A stretch of 64,000 nucleotides of DNA from Ophioderma brevispina (taxonomy: Eukaryota; Echinodermata; Ophiuroidea; Amphilepidida; Ophiodermatidae). The stretch spans positions 62,001 through 126,000 of the forward strand of contig JAMKCH010011854.1 of assembly GCA_023653785.1 (NCBI GenBank), in the 5' to 3' direction. The position numbers and the translations under genes are program-made. The notes under the pieces are model-generated. The model was not told the origin of the DNA, made no database searches, and saw nothing but the letters and a program-made list of their open reading frames with translations. This document shows positions 1 to 14,454 of this stretch, one piece after another (position 1 is the first letter of the stretch; the number at the start of each line of letters is the position of its first letter).

Positions 1-3000
1 AATTTTATCATTATCAGGCGTAGGATCCGATATTATTGCGTATCGGACACCTCAAAGCATGATAATGAATTAAATCTGTTTAGATAGTGGAAGCAAAATG
101 TGATCTAAATTAGCTCTCGGGACGGTGTGTGCAGGAAATCTCTGAGTCAGCCTTTAAGAAACTTCTGATATTAGTTTACAAGGAATTCCTTACATATTTT
201 ATACAAAACAAAATTAAAATGAGTAACCCTCTTTTTGAATCAGCCTATATGTGCGTTGTCTTTTAATTTGCATACCATTGTTATTGATCGGAAAGCAATA
301 CGATTATTTCAGGTGGAAGGTGGATTACGACTGTAATGTCATTGTGTCCAACCTGAACCACAGCAGAATGTTTGCTGGTTTTATCTAGAAATGCTCAAAT
401 CTCGCATTTCAGAATCGTTTTCAAATTTCAAAAGTATTCGATGGGCTGTGTATTTTGTGTTTAAATGTTGTTCATAGAACAGGCTTCTTTTTAAAGAGGC
501 CAAAAGTGCATTATTTCGATTTGATAAAGCTCTTTCCAAGAAGCGTTTTGAGGTTGTTCCGTAAACAAGACAAATGCTAAACTGATGATATTTTTGAATG
601 AGTAGATTAAAGCTAATATTACTGCAGTCATTCAGATATATCCACAAGTATACTACAAAATTGACAGCAATCTTCATTTGCTCTACATATCAAATAACTC
701 CGTTCAGTGCTTCTTGTTATTATGCCGATAACCTCAAAAGAAAATGATTACGTTTATAAGTTTAAATTAACGTGAGCTTTCGGTAACTGTTATTCTACAC
801 ATATGTTATTAGAAATAATTTGAGTGGAATGTGTTGTCGAGATCATGTCCTTGCTATTTTAAAGAGACGGGTTTGATGTTACAAATTGAGAAACAAACAT
901 GGTATCTTCTGTAATCTTATCGGGTATCCAATACTCGACAGGCTTGTTTTGGAGATTATTTTTAGCTATTTGAGTATAAACATAACCTTGACCTAAAGGT
1001 ACATCATGCATTTGATATTTTAGTTGTCTTAATTGGCGTCATTCAGTAGCAATATTCTTGATGAATATTGATCAGTTACACATATTTTCATGTAATACAT
1101 CTAATTTATATCGTAAAATCAATGACATGTTCATCCGAAAATACAATTAAATATCATATTATTCATAGTACACTGCGCGAAATGAAATGCACTATTGAAA
1201 TTGAAAACAGAAAAGGTACTCGGAACATTGCTATTTTAGTGGGAATTGAATTTGCGGTGAATATACATACCTCTCTATTTATTCGTGCGTGCTTGCTTGC
1301 TTGCTTGTTTGCTTGCTTGCTTGCATATGAATAGCTTGTCTACTTTTTTCTATTTTTTGTTCATTATTATATTGTTCGTTCTATTAATCTCTCTTCGTTT
1401 CTTTACGTATTTCCTTTAACCATCATTTCGCCTATTCCTTCTTTCTTCTATACTTGTTTTTTTTCTAAATACCTACTTGTGCACTGTAGATTAAGCTTGA
1501 TGCCTTTGAGACAGTGTCTCTATTTATGCCAATATTTCTTCCACGAGATGAATTATTTCCTGGACATTTGAAACGTATAATCCATATAATCTATTTAATC
1601 AACTTAAGCCACTATATAGTGTCAGAAAGGTTTGACCTGTCCGTATTATGACTGTCCCTCTTACGAATTTATTCATCCTTGCGGGTTGTCATAATTCGTT
1701 ATTATTAACAATCCTATTAAAATACTGTGAATGGATAATTTTAACGTAGTTTAACCCGTCTCATTCAGGAAGAAATTTCTGATTCATTTTGATCAGCTGC
1801 AGATAAGTCGCAAAAGAAATTCTTCGACAAGATTGAAAACGTGATCTCTTCAAGTAGTTGGTGTTAGAAATAAATATAAGGAGATGTTTTGGTCTGTATC
1901 GGTTCACAACTCAACATGTCACAATGTATGTGGGAAATGTATTGTGTCATATCTATCACTTTTTTTGAACGTTAAAGACCCGTATCTCCAAATGACCTAC
2001 ATATCAGTAAAAACCTTTTAATACTATGATGACGAAATGCAGATAAATACGGTGATATTTTTCTTCAAAGATTACCATAATTCCGCCATTATATGTCCTA
2101 CATTGATATTTAGGAAGATATGACACAGAACATTAACGTCAAATGTGACAAAAAAACTGTCGCCCCTAGAATAATCCCTAGATAACTGGAGAAAATTTAA
2201 CTTTTTTTTTTTTTTTAAGGATAAATATTTCTCAAGGGTGACAAGTCTTTCACAATGCATTATATGCATTACTCCGGATATCTATAAGGAATTTAAGATA
2301 CAAATCGGATAAAGTTGAACGCCCTGTGAGTTTTTCATCGAAAGTGACGTATTTATCTGCATGTCGCCTAACTGCAAAAATAGTGAACCCTTGACTCTTG
2401 GCCATATCAATACGATAGATCGTGACGCAAGTGGGATTGTGGCTTCAAACTCTATATATTTTAGCGCCAAAACTGTACCGAATGGCGACAGTGCAAAATG
2501 TGTGTATAATATTCCCACACATTAACTTAGAACAACTACGATACAAAATAACTATGACACTAAAAGACTGAAAATTACACTAAAAATGATCACTGAAAAT
2601 CACTGAACATTACATTGATACCTGATGCTCTCCTAGCTCAACTGGTATGGGAGTGTTCTTCCGGTACCCAAATGTAAGATATAATAATAGAAGTAAGCTT
2701 TCATATTTAGGATATTTCAGTAGGAATTTGTACTTTTATGAAAAATATCATTTGAAATCAATTGACCTATAGACGATGTCACCTGCTACGTCACCCGGAT
2801 GAAGGAATAATGCTTTTAAAATACGCGCTCATCCATGTAAGCTGTGGTTGTCGTGCTTTTCCCACAAGACTGATGAGGAACCGGGTTCTAATTTGTAAAG
2901 TTTGGGGTGACTTCAATACATAGCACGTCCATTATCTGTGTAAGTAGAGAGTTTAATTTCGAGTTTTGAAGGGGCTACAATCCTGCTCATTGGCGTATCT

Positions 3001-4400
3001 AAACATTTTTTTTTAAATTTGTATGGAAATGAATTGGTCAACAAATTTAATTTCTTACAAACGGGAAGTAAGCATATCAAATGATAATTAAAGGGTGGAT
3101 GGTCCGATTTAAGTATATAAAGTTTTATCTTGGGATCTTCATCCCAAAACCCCATCTGTAAAGTTTCGCGCCGATATTCCAATCGGTTTTGATGTGAGAG
3201 CTAAATACGTTAATTTATAACCCTCACAGAGTACTGTGTAACATTAATATTGGTCGACCAAAATGGGGCACATTTTCGCTCATAACTTCCAAACCAAACA
3301 TTTTTAACCCTAAGATTTCACAAGGTAGATGAGAAAATAGCAGCTTCTTCAGATATCAACATTTTGACCACTTCCAGTAAAATCTGGGGTTCTGGGGACA
3401 AGACTAGTAGCGATTGGGACGTGTCCCTTTAAATGTATCATTCTGGATGCATATCAGACTAAAAATTATTTATTTCAATTAAATACTTTCACCAAGAAAT
3501 CCATTCAATGTCTATTCTCTGTCAACCTTCTTATTCTTGAAATAACTATTAAAAACTTTAAAATTAATGTTATTAGCACTGAGGTCCTGGCTCTTGTGGG
3601 AACAGGTTTTGATACTCTAAGATTTCTGAAAACATGTCATCAAAAATACATTTAAAACCATCCTAGTGTAACCATTTAATAAATTAATTGGTGCTATTAT
3701 AGTCGAACAGGTTGCAACAATAACATTTGAATATATTTTTAAATATGTTCATAAATTATATTGATGTTAAAAAGTGATAATGATAGTGTTAGTATAACAC
3801 TTGTTTATAAAGTGCATAATTACACTCATCTATTGTTTTGTGAAAGAATTGTACGTGTATTATTATAAATTCGTTATTATAAATACAAATGACAGCAAAA
3901 ATATAGTCCAGCTCTTCAGATACCATGCTAATCTTCTGCATAGCATAAAATGAAATGAATACGCGCTTTGCACGAGTCTACGCCGTCATCTTCGCGGATA
4001 GAGAAGATTATTCACAAACCATCCCTGCGATTTCTTCTCGGTTTCCCCCGAGCAATTAAAATAATAATGTTCTATTCCAGTACGCCAGCGAATCCGTCCT
4101 ATAACCCAGCCTCGTATCCGATTTTAATGTTTGTTGATATTCGCTGCTCATGCCGCAACACACACACATACACACCACACACTAAACGCACACGCAAAGA
4201 TATGTCGCATGCTCACTTACAAAGTGGCTCTTAGGTTTTTTCTCCTCTGTGCAGGCACGCGAGCGCAATATTATGTGGAAAATTTGCATGTGAGCGAGAT
4301 GTAACCGCACCGCCTTTTTTGTTCCTTCAAACTTAACTGGAGGAAAATGGTCACTTATGTTGGTATAACCGTCAGCACGAGTCTTTGGAATTTTGTGTAG
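1..4400. other. 5' flank, no gene recognised
   Basis: AT-rich sequence with only short chance ORFs. It contains a CTTG microsatellite run near 1288-1325, a T run near 2203-2215 and a short (AC)n-like stretch near 4159-4195. The last ~440 bases before the first collagen-gene exon are more CpG-rich than the rest and could hold its promoter, but I see no convincing TATA box or initiator. Confidence 0.6.
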
Positions 4401-4862
4401 ATGCAACAAAAAGGTTTGTTTTTGTTTTTAAAGAGAATGGATGTTACAGGTCTGACTGAAAGAAAACTGGGGGACAACCACCGCCAAGACAATGAGAATA
4501 TCATCCATGGCGACTATCAAAACATCGCTACCTCTAGTTGTAATACTAGAGAACCCAATAAACACTCTGCAGAAAATCAATCCCGAAAACGACGGGACCT
4601 TTTTTCTTTTGTATTTTCTGTTTATACTGCCACGATATTTTTCGCTGTTTTTGTAACATTCACTTGCGCCTTTCTCGTCGTTCGAATTCAAGAATTAGAA
4701 GTCTTCCTTTATCATCAGGACGGGTACATCCGGGAGCTTCGTAACCAATTTGAAGGTATGCAGGGTACTGCGGATGATCCAAAAAGGATTGTTGTGGATA
4801 ATCATAAAAGGACTGCCCCATCCCTTACATCAACGCCAGAGTTTAAAACACAAGATCATAGG
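4401..4862 (+). CDS. Exon 1 of a type II transmembrane collagen-like protein
   Basis: First coding exon of the + strand gene. The frame opens at 4401, but the ATG at 4437 has A at -3 and G at +4 and is the better start; the first ATG has T at -3. Counting from 4401, residues 62-65 (RKRR) are a basic stop-transfer cluster, residues ~67-95 are hydrophobic and rich in Phe/Val/Thr (one membrane helix), and ~96-119 is a charged, possibly coiled, juxtamembrane stretch. Basic residues before the helix and no signal peptide predict type II topology with the C-terminus outside. The exon ends in phase 0 at a consensus donor, GTAAGT at 4863. With the downstream Gly-X-Y exons, the layout resembles membrane collagens of the gliomedin/colmedin, ectodysplasin or collagen XXIII type. 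The C-terminal domain that would tell these apart was not found, so no symbol is given. Confidence 0.8.
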
Positions 4863-5399
4863 GTAAGTGATTTTTTGCACGAATGTTCTCCCGTGGTAAA
4901 TTTGAACCATGGAATCAGTATATTTTGAAATAGAATAGCAAATTTTAAGCATGGCAAAAGAAGATTCCAATAGAAACTGACCCAGAAACGCTATTGGCCA
5001 AATTGTTTGGGGTTGAAATGAATATGTCAACGCAGGAAAAGCTTATCTTGTCCCCCCACATTTTATCTCTTTTGTATGATTTTTATGTTATTCCGTTTTC
5101 TTCAGGACAAATTATTTATTCTAAATTATTTATTCTTAATCAAATACCATCCCTTGATCAGAACAGTGAGTTAAAACGGATCATTTAAAGAACAGGCGTA
5201 TACTGAAGAGGTTACATCGTCATCAAATTACGACACGAGAATTGCTTGGAAGGTTGAGTGGGTTTATTAGTTGAAATGAATACTACCAAGGTGAAATTCA
5301 CAAGAATCAAAAGCCTAATGGTTATAATCCTGTAAGGGCACTTGAGAAGTAGCGGCAGAGTACTTGTGCATAATGGTAGAAAGTAATTACATGAAATCA

Positions 5400-5720
5400 A
5401 TGGTAGTAGTAGACATAGTAGTAGTAATATAGAGAGTAGAGTAGAGTAGTAGGAGTAGTAGTATAGTCAAGTAGTATAGTTGTAGTTAGTAGTAGTAATA
5501 GTTAGTAGTAGTAGTGTTTTTTTTTTAGGTAGTTGTCTGTATTAGTAGTAGTAGGAGTAGTTGTTGTTTTTGTTGTAGTAGTTGTAGTAGTAGTTGATGT
5601 TAGTAGTAGTAGTCAGTAGTAGTAGTAGTAGTAGCAGTAGCAGTAGCAGTAGCAGTAGCAGCAGCAGTAGTAGTAGCAGTAGTAGTAGTAGTAGCAGTAG
5701 TAGTAGTAGTAGAAAAAGGG
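5400..5720 (+). repeat. AGT/AGC trinucleotide microsatellite region
   Basis: Imperfect runs of AGT with interspersed AGC, most regular at 5613-5712, then a purine-rich tail (gaaaaagggg-like). The cysteine/tyrosine-rich ORF on the opposite strand is a translation of the repeat and not a gene. Confidence 0.9.
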
Positions 5721-7480
5721 GAAATGGAGAAGGAGAAGGGGGATCGAGAAGAAGAAGACTAAAGAATAAGTAAGAGGAAGTAGACTTGTTTGTAATAGTT
5801 TACATTTCAAGATTGTTCAGTTTTTTTATTGAGGTTACAATTGAAATCCTCCATTGATTCGTGCAGTGTAGTGATTGTACACTCAATTAAACTTAGTTTA
5901 TCAACTTAAGTGCCCTGTACATTATTAATAATGTGGTTTTATTAATTAACCAGAAACAATCTGTCCATTTAAGGTGTTTGTTCAGGTCACATCCTTTTTC
6001 AAAGCTAGAATACCTAAACAGGTAAACAAACCGCATTGCAAGGAGGCAGTATAAGCGTATTAACAAAATTTAAGTTATTTTACAATTGCATCAATTGACA
6101 AAACGTACAGTGTGAGTCAAAAAACCTACATTCAGAATAAAAACAAAATAATTAGTTAAAAATTACTTCTACTCAAATGTTTGCTTTGGTTATGAAGAGG
6201 GATAAACAGGCTTCCAGGCTCGTTTATTTTGTGTCATTTGGACTTTGGAGGAAGAAGTTACGCCTATTTTGGTGAAATATTTAAATCCTGTTTGGCCACA
6301 CAAAGATGCATCGTTTACATGGTCTTCAGCAGTGCTTTTGGTAAAAAATAACACCAAATTATTGTCAAACAATAGAAGGTGGGCGAATAATTGTAGGATT
6401 ATAAAATTAAAATCCCCGAGATTACAACAGAATATGCTGAGTGAAAAAAATTGTCATTTCCCAGATAAAAAAAGTCAAGATGGCTGGTGTAAGACAAACA
6501 GTTTACATTGGATCAGCACGTTTTCATGGTTTTAACCTACAACGAAACTTGGGAGTCAAAGTGAAACCATAGAAGGTTTCGTGTTCAGCTTGGAAAACAA
6601 GTGAAATTTAAATTTTAAGTTTGAATTCCAATTTATTTACAGAAAATGTCAGTTTTAGTTCTTCTCGCAATTTATGGACGCAGAGTATACGGTATTTGTG
6701 CAATACATAATCACCTTATATATAATTACCTTAGATTTTCAATAACTGACTCTTTATGATTGGACAATGGTAATTCAATTTGTTGAAAATATTTTACTAT
6801 ATTAATGTACATAATATACTGTTTTATTCAAACTGATTTTTTTATCAAGAAGAAATCAATACCAACTGAACTGAAATTGCATGTGTGAATTGTCTTTGCT
6901 ATAATGAGTTATGATATACGTCGGTGTCAGTCTCTCCGCATTGTATGGCTAAAAGAAGCCAAACATAATTTTTGGGTCTCTCCGCAAAATTGACATGATT
7001 GTTTCTGAACCCAAAGTCCGAAAGACACCAAATAAAAATCTTCTGATAGCCTGTTTATTCCTGTAAACAACCAAAGCAAACATTCAAGCAAAACTAACTT
7101 TTAACCAGTCAAGAAAAATTTTTCCTGAATGTAGGGATTTTATCGATTCAATCTGTAAATTCATTTGGATGAACAAGATAATAAAATGGAAATCAATTGT
7201 TACGCTTATCAGCAAAATAATCCGATACTATAGCAAAAATGCATTTCATTTTCCACTAATCCAGACTTAAGTAATTTACAATATCTTTCCTTTTCACCTT
7301 TTTTATCGTTTCACGTGTAATCCCTTCAAATCTTCCTAACAGTAATTTTCAAATGAAAAACAAACGATCTGAATATTGTCAACAAATTTATTAAAATAAA
7401 GTTTTCAATTGCATATTTCTCATAAACCACCACTTTCTTAAAATAGTATAATATCTTAGTTTATCATTTGGAGATTCAGT
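5720..7480. other. Intronic stretch without recognised features
   Basis: AT-rich DNA with chance ORFs only. There are short near-repeats: a sequence with 'ttcag..gtgctttt' near 6300 and a partly similar stretch on the other strand near 7040-7110 (nearby words for Gln-rich sequence plus 'aaccaaagcaaacatt'). This suggests a weak inverted repeat of roughly 6130-7110, possibly an old foldback element. Confidence 0.4.
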
Positions 7481-7481
7481 A

Positions 7482-7650
<169 letters not shown>

Positions 7651-7659
7651 ACTAGCACT

Positions 7660-7993
7660 AGCAGAGCGCGTGTGGTCTAGTGGAAAAAGGCAGGACTCGT
7701 GATCAGTAGGGCGCGAGTTCGAGCCCCGCCGTGGCCAACGTGTTTGTGTCCCTGGGCAAGATACTTAATCTCAATTGCCTCGCCGACCCAAACGAAATCT
7801 GGGGAGCTGTCATGTTATGGGGGATATTACAATCTAAGTGCTGATAGGGATGTGCGCCTGGCCGGCAGCCACCTAGATGAAGCGAAATGATTGTGACGAT
7901 TTCCTAATGACGGCGTAATAATAATAAGCAACAGCGCTTGGAGACTGTTACAGTGATAAAGCGCTATATAAAAACCGGATTATTATTATTATA
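7660..7993 (+). mobile_element. tRNA-derived SINE with (ATT)n tail
   Basis: The head contains a tRNA-like A box (tgtggtctagtgg, about 7671-7683) and a B box (gagttcgagcccc, about 7715-7727), the two parts of an internal RNA polymerase III promoter. A tRNA-unrelated body follows, and the 3' tail reads gcgctatataa, a few bases, then ATT repeats. This is the standard build of a non-autonomous retroposon copied by a LINE partner. The tail closely matches the 3' end of the LINE fragment at 19259-19330. Confidence 0.85.
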
Positions 7994-8079
7994 GTAGCAG
8001 CACCACCACCACCAACAGCCGAAACAGTAGAAGTAGTAATAGTAGTTGTAGAAGAAGTGGCCACGGGCGGGAAACTAAA

Positions 8080-8185
8080 AATCTCCACGTTTTTGGATAT
8101 TTTGCTCCCCAAATTTTACACTCCCCCAATTTCACTTTGCCCCCCCCCAAAAAAAAAAACAGTCTGGCGCCGCTACTGATTCTTG
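8080..8185 (-). repeat. Dispersed repeat fragment
   Basis: Reads on the - strand as a 'ggcgccagac' start, a T run, a G run and 'gcaaagtga'. The same word order occurs on the + strand at about 43807-43880. This is a short degraded dispersed element of unknown class. Confidence 0.5.
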
Positions 8186-8442
8186 TTGTCATTATTTTTT
8201 ATACTTTTGCAGGAAGCAGTAGTTGTTAGTTGTAGACGTAGAAGTACCATTTGTAGTTCAAATAGCATTTTTGACATTGTTTTTTGTGTTGTCACTGTTC
8301 TTTATGTTTTTTTTTTTTTTCAGGAAGCAGAAGTTGTTATGCGGAAATCATAATAGCTGTTCTGACCATACAAAGAAGCTCTTCTATTAAGTTCTCCATT
8401 TCCAAAATTCTGATCATAAAAATATTCCTTGTATTTTTCCAG

Positions 8443-8500
8443 GGCAGTGCAAGTCGACATCTCTTACAAGCAGGTGAAACTAATTGTGATTGCCCTGCCG
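8443..8500 (+). CDS. Exon 2 of the collagen-like gene: Cys junction
   Basis: 58-bp exon between a TTTTTCCAG acceptor and a GTAAGT donor, entered in phase 0 and left in phase 1. It encodes GSASRHLLQAG then ETNCDCPAG, the last Gly codon being completed by exon 3. The closely spaced cysteines immediately before the first Gly-X-Y triplet could link chains near the start of a triple helix (inference). Phase agreement on both sides strongly supports the splice model. Confidence 0.8.
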
Positions 8501-9363
8501 GTAAGTAACTAGTGCATCTGCGCTCTTAGATTTTTTTTCCATTTTTTGCAGAAGAATAATTTCATAAAACTGTATGTCGCTTCGAGATTTTTTCCAGCGT
8601 GAGGGTTGAGCTCATTGTTTTTTTTTTTTCGTATTATGTTTTCTTCAAAGAATTTGTTTGTTTTGCTCTTTTCAACATGTTTCAATTTCAAAATAGCAAC
8701 GAATTTCATTATTGTATTGTTTTTCTTTGTTTTAGATCTTTGTTCTCTCTTGTTTCGTCTTGGCTTTGTTTGTTGTTGTCCGTATGATTATGCTTATATG
8801 GCATGCACATTTGAAAAATAATGCGCCCTCAAGATTTTTCAAATTTGATATTTTGTATGTTGTAAAGCTTTTATATAAATTAGCCCTCACCTAAAAGATT
8901 AAGCCCAAATCAGCGCCCTCATGGGTAAACAGAAAGATTTTATAATAAAATCACTCCGGAGTTATTTTATTCAGCAGACGACGGAAACGGCGTTAAACAC
9001 AATAAAACATCGTACTGGATCGATCGGTTTGTGACCTTTGTGGTTTTAATATTAGTGAGTACGAGTCTGTGATATTCATGTAAAGACACATTTGTTGATT
9101 AAAGTTATGGCAAACCCAAAAGTTAGCTTACAAATTACCTGGATGTCTTTAGCCTCTTATTAATGCCCATATCTGTTTTGGGATATGTTATTTTAATATG
9201 TGAAATATATCTGTATTATTCCGATGGCCAACACAATCATTTGAAGGAAATTTGTGAAAATGTGCCAGTGCCGCTCTAATTTCAACATCGCTGCATTGTC
9301 AAAATATAATTCAGAGCTTATCATTATTTAGGTTTATAGGATTATAATCGGATTACAAGCTTC

Positions 9364-9480
9364 TACTCTCTCTCTCCCTCTCTCTCCCTCTCTCTCTCAC
9401 TTTGTGGTCGCTGCCATTCTGGCTCTCCATATCTCTCTCCTCCTCCTCTCTTCCTATCCTCTCTCTCTCTCCTCTTTTAT
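9364..9480 (+). repeat. CT-rich low-complexity tract
   Basis: Repeated ctctct/ctccctct words over about 110 bases, with interruptions. Confidence 0.85.
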
Positions 9481-10896
9481 TCCTCGCTAGTTCTCACTAT
9501 TCGTTTCTCTGAATCGGTTATAATTCTCTCACTCTTTAAATCAGTTCTCTTTTTTTCTTCATCCAACAGCGAATAAATTTACCAATTACGTACTTAGTTT
9601 TTCAAACGAATTCTTGGTTCCTTAAATATTGTAACACAACGCTTTAAGGAATGGAGACCGACGTTGAAAGATACCCTAGTTATGCAGAGACCCCAGGCTA
9701 CCAAAGAAAGCAGGTGCACGTAGTAATTTTCTCGTGATATTTTCACTTTGGCTACGGGTTACATTTATTGCAAATGATCAGATATGACGTCATATAACGG
9801 TTACAAATGGTGTGCTTACTCTTTGATTCGTCGAATCAGATTTTCTTCAAGTTGCAAAAATGCGCTGTCTATTTGAAAGCTTGGCGTCGAATGTTTTGAA
9901 AGTGGATCTGTCCGTCCATGTCATTATTCCGTCTTTCACAGGAGACAATAAACATGTATTCCGATAAATTTAACAAAACAATTTTATGTACCTCTTCATA
10001 ACATTTTTGAGTGTTTATTTAAAAGTAGTTAATAATCCTGTAGTTGTCTCTACAGAGACAGTATGTAACCATCAGAGATAAGTCAAAGAAATCCCTTTTA
10101 AACATAGCCAAAATACATATTATTTTTTTTCCACTATTTTTTTTTTGGCAAAGTTTGTGTTATAAAATGTCCTCTTATCTCTTAAACACACATGTAACAT
10201 TAATCTCAAAATTCCGTATTTGAATAGACGAAGGGGTCACATTTTTTTTCTTGAAAACCTAACTTCATTGTAATTAAATTGAACACTTTTGCAAATTGTC
10301 TTTCTCTTAGAATTTTCTACTGCGATCAAGAAACACGGCAAACTTTGTATAGTTGTTTCAATGAACGAGCAAGCAAATCAAATTTAATAGCTCATATCGT
10401 CCCGGGGTTCTGCATAGTGGTTGACATACACATAAATGCTAGTTCTGAGAACTGGCGTTTGAAAAAGTTTGAGGTACTTATGAATGCGTGTAATTAAATG
10501 AAATAAAAGGAAAGTCTAGTTTTAAGTGTTGTAGTGTTAAAGACTGAATGGTTACTAACTGACGACAGTAATTAGAAACTACACGAAACAACGGTTTTCT
10601 ATTCAACCTGGCCACTGAATGTGGTTCTGAAATTAATTTGTCAAAACCACAACTGTTTTTAATTTCGCTGTGCTCTGAGGAGATCCGAATAATACGGACA
10701 CGTACCTCGACTGCATGAAAACCCGTGGATTTTAATGTTGGAATGTGAGATTCCTATAAGCAACTACTACGGGTTTTTACTATTTTAAAATGATGAATGC
10801 CGATATGCCACGATGCAAAGAATAACGATGGCGGTGATATGGTGGCATCATATGAAATACGGACACATCGATGCTTGACGGCCGACATTATTGCCG

Positions 10897-10985
10897 ATCG
10901 ATGATGATGATGATTGTTGTTGATGATGATGATGATAATGGAATTTATGATGATGATGATATTATGACGAATCGACGACGATGAC
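10897..10985 (+). repeat. GATGAT-type microsatellite
   Basis: Imperfect runs of the trinucleotide GAT/ATG, interrupted by ttgttgttg and a degenerate cgacgac end. Confidence 0.85.
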
Positions 10986-13900
10986 GATTTCTATTGCATT
11001 GTGTTTTATGTTACAAACCATGCAAATTTGTATCACAAACGACTTCCATTAAGCGGTTAAAGTGGTGAAACATTCACTGTTGCATTTCTTCGTTGTAAAA
11101 TGATGCGCAGACTGACCACGATAACCCACGAATTCAGAAAAGTGACAGAACTCTAAAACAAAAGTTGCAAATCCTAAAATTAAGATCTACGTAATCGCCA
11201 ATAAGGGTTTTAATCGCTTTTTGGCGAAAAAAACAATAGGGCCCCATGATGTAAATACGTGAGAAGGAACACAAACATTAGTGCATGGTATAGACAAATA
11301 TAAATAGTAAGTGTCTTTGGGAACACATGCAATAAGATATGGTGCTAGAACTGTTCAAAAATTGAGCTCCGAAAATATTTTAAAAGTAACTGGAATGTTT
11401 CATACTCAAAGATTTTTGGAGGATAAAGTGGTCTATTTTCTCGTTTTCTTCAATTTTCATTACATATATAGTTCCTAATCTTTTAAAGTAATTTACAACA
11501 CTGCTTAAATATATACCACAAAACTTTGAATAACGATAACAATCAACTGGTTAATATACTCAGAAATCTAACATAATTTAACCAATTTAGAGGGCACTAA
11601 CGCTGATGTCGCACACACTTTCCCAAGAAAATATCAATTTGTTCCTGAAAGGCGAGTTTTTTCTTTTAAATGAGGTATAGATTAGTACTTATTTAGTTTG
11701 CAGAATAACAAAGTTAACATAAAACAATCACTTCTTTCGCAATATGTTTTACCGTCTATTTTGTAAACCGGTTTCCTACTAAGGTGGGGTGTTTAACACC
11801 CGAGAATTCCTTATTAAACAATATAAGATTATTCGATGTTGGTATAACCCCGTTGATATCATTGGTCCACCGTGTTTCCCCACTAACGCTTCCAACATAA
11901 CCTAGTATGGCGTCACAATGACGTCAAAGATAACAAGTTGGCAAACGTGGTCATTTCCCCTACTACACAATCAGAGTATAAAATGAATAAATGCAAAAAT
12001 ATTGGATTTTCATGCCGGTTTTGGCCCAAAGATATGGAAAATGACTCGTTTTTAATCACATATAATTTAAGAGCATACGTGCACATATTTAAAAACAAAT
12101 GAACTAATAACTAAAGGGTATGCGGTAATCATTTATACAGGCGAATAATGTCCTCGAGGTCGGCAAAACTAAATAAAGCGCCCTTTTTTTTATTTTTTCC
12201 CGCCCCAGGATACATTATGACCCATAATGAATCCCCACAAATTTCTCCTATTCCTATAACTAAAAAAACTTGATTTTTATTTTTTTGTTTGTATAGGTTT
12301 TAAGTTATATGCCTTATCGGTTATGTGTATGCTGATTAATGAAATAAATGATAAGAAAAATGCATTAGCGGCTCATTATTGCAGACTAATGGGGCAGTAA
12401 ACTGACCAATCAGAATGCTGCATTTTCAATAATGGGTATTTAGCAGAGGTAGTAGAAACCACACCCCAATCGACTTCGACGCTAACCCCGGTGAGGGGCT
12501 ACCTTCACATTTGTGTCGCCAAATTAGCGAAGGCTGTGAAATAATTCTATGGAAGACTTAACGAAAGTTTTTAACGTTTTCGCTTAACGAGGGAAAGTTT
12601 ACCTGTGGTGGTAACTCTCCCCTTGGTAATACGAGGATTAAAGACACTACCAGTGATTTATCAGAAAGAGTCAAATATTTCCAATTGGAGGAATAGCTTA
12701 AAAGTGAAGGATAAGTCTGGTAGATTCTGCACGTTACTTTTCCAACTGACGAAGAGACAGAAGAAAGAAGAAAATGTCAGTGCTCTAAGATACGAATCCC
12801 CATTTCATACGTGTGGTAGTTAAGTGTCCGTACGAAGAGCAATGACTAAAATATCAGATTTGTCCTTATTAGGTACTTCTGGTCTATCATTTGCAGAGCA
12901 TGTTAGGATACCTGTACTGGTAAAGACATGCAAAAAAATCTGATGTTTGATGATTTTTTCGATTTCGATGAGCAACATCAATGAAGGTGCCTTTAATTCA
13001 CTATGCCCCCCAAAAAGTATATTAAATTGGTTGTATTTGTACAAATGTTAAAACGACAAAACTGGGAAATCTTTTTCACGACGCACAGACCGTAGGATTC
13101 AATAAGTACAAGTAACATCATTAAAAACACAAAAAATTAAAATGTGAAATTAAACATGACAATCCCTCATGAAGTATAGAAAGTAAATTTCACCGATTGC
13201 CTTAAATCTGATAGACCGATTATCGATTTTGATCACTGAACTAGCAATTTTTGTCCCAGCGAATACCGTATTCGTCACATTTATCTGTGTGCTTTGAGAT
13301 ATTTGGACACGCCAAAGCTATCGAATGCGTTATTCGATTGTTTGTTGAAACCCGTTTTGTACAAAATGCGTGTTATTCGACTGCGGCTTTTTTGGTTAGG
13401 AGATGTAATTTCACTTTTATTTTGAGTACAATTAGAGTGCATAAAATTGCATTCAGAATCAACTATTACTCAATTTGCCAAAAAATCAGATTCGACACTA
13501 TGTAGTGACCACGACGATATATAATTAAAGGTGCATTTAGTGATTCCAGCAACCTTCGGTTTTATTCATTGTTATTAGAATCCTTTAGAAAAGCTTTTCA
13601 CAACTTTTGAGCTGCTCCCAAATTTGCGGTTTTGCGTTATCAGCAAATGTCGTTCCACGGTCCCCCTAGGCCACCAGGGGCTATAATTCTGTACGTTTAA
13701 GGACAGAAAAATACAAAATTGCGAATTTCTACAGAAAGGAATGAATTTGCACGTAAGATTTGACACACATGGATTACTAATGTTTACGGTTCAGATGACA
13801 TGAAAATCTCAATTTTTGATGGGGGTATTTTTTTTAAAGGGGGGACGAGGCTGTGGATCACAAATAATGTCCCCTTTTAAAAACCGATTGTGCTAAGATT

Positions 13901-14454
13901 ACTGGTAAATAGCATACGATAAGGAGTCGAATCGCATGATTTTCATGAAAATTCATATTTTGAATCAACGGATTAAATTGGGACGTCTTGCCTCAGGATC
14001 TTTCAATCACTTATCACTCGGTACTCTCATGGGGAGGATTTAATAGCTGGTCACAAACTAATTTGCACAATTGAAAGTGTACTTGACTCTCGCGCATCTT
14101 GTGTTTGCCACTTTCCAACGGTTGAGGGCTGCAAATCGCAAATGCAGTCAAGGACAACCGGAAAATAAAAAATTTGACTATAGGCTGTTTACATTTCCAA
14201 AAAATATGTAAAAGTTTTGCTTCTGCCATAGGAATTATTTCATGAATCAATGCAAAATACTTCTCAAAGGATTACTTTGCTGCTTTTAACTAATACAACA
14301 TCTCACCCTATTCGTGACTCGCACGATGACCATTCTGGTGTTCATAATACAAGATCTCTCCTTATTTATGACTTGCATAATGACGATAATACAAGATGTC
14401 TTTATATATGAGTTATTAATGGGTCTCTCCTTCGTGGACATTTCCGGCAAAGCT

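Larger units (their letters stand above)
8501..14450. other. Intron 2, 5' part
   Basis: Contains a pyrimidine (CT)n-rich stretch at 9364-9480 and an (ATG)n-like microsatellite at 10897-10985. The rest is AT-rich with only chance ORFs; I recognise no further exon or element. Confidence 0.5.
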
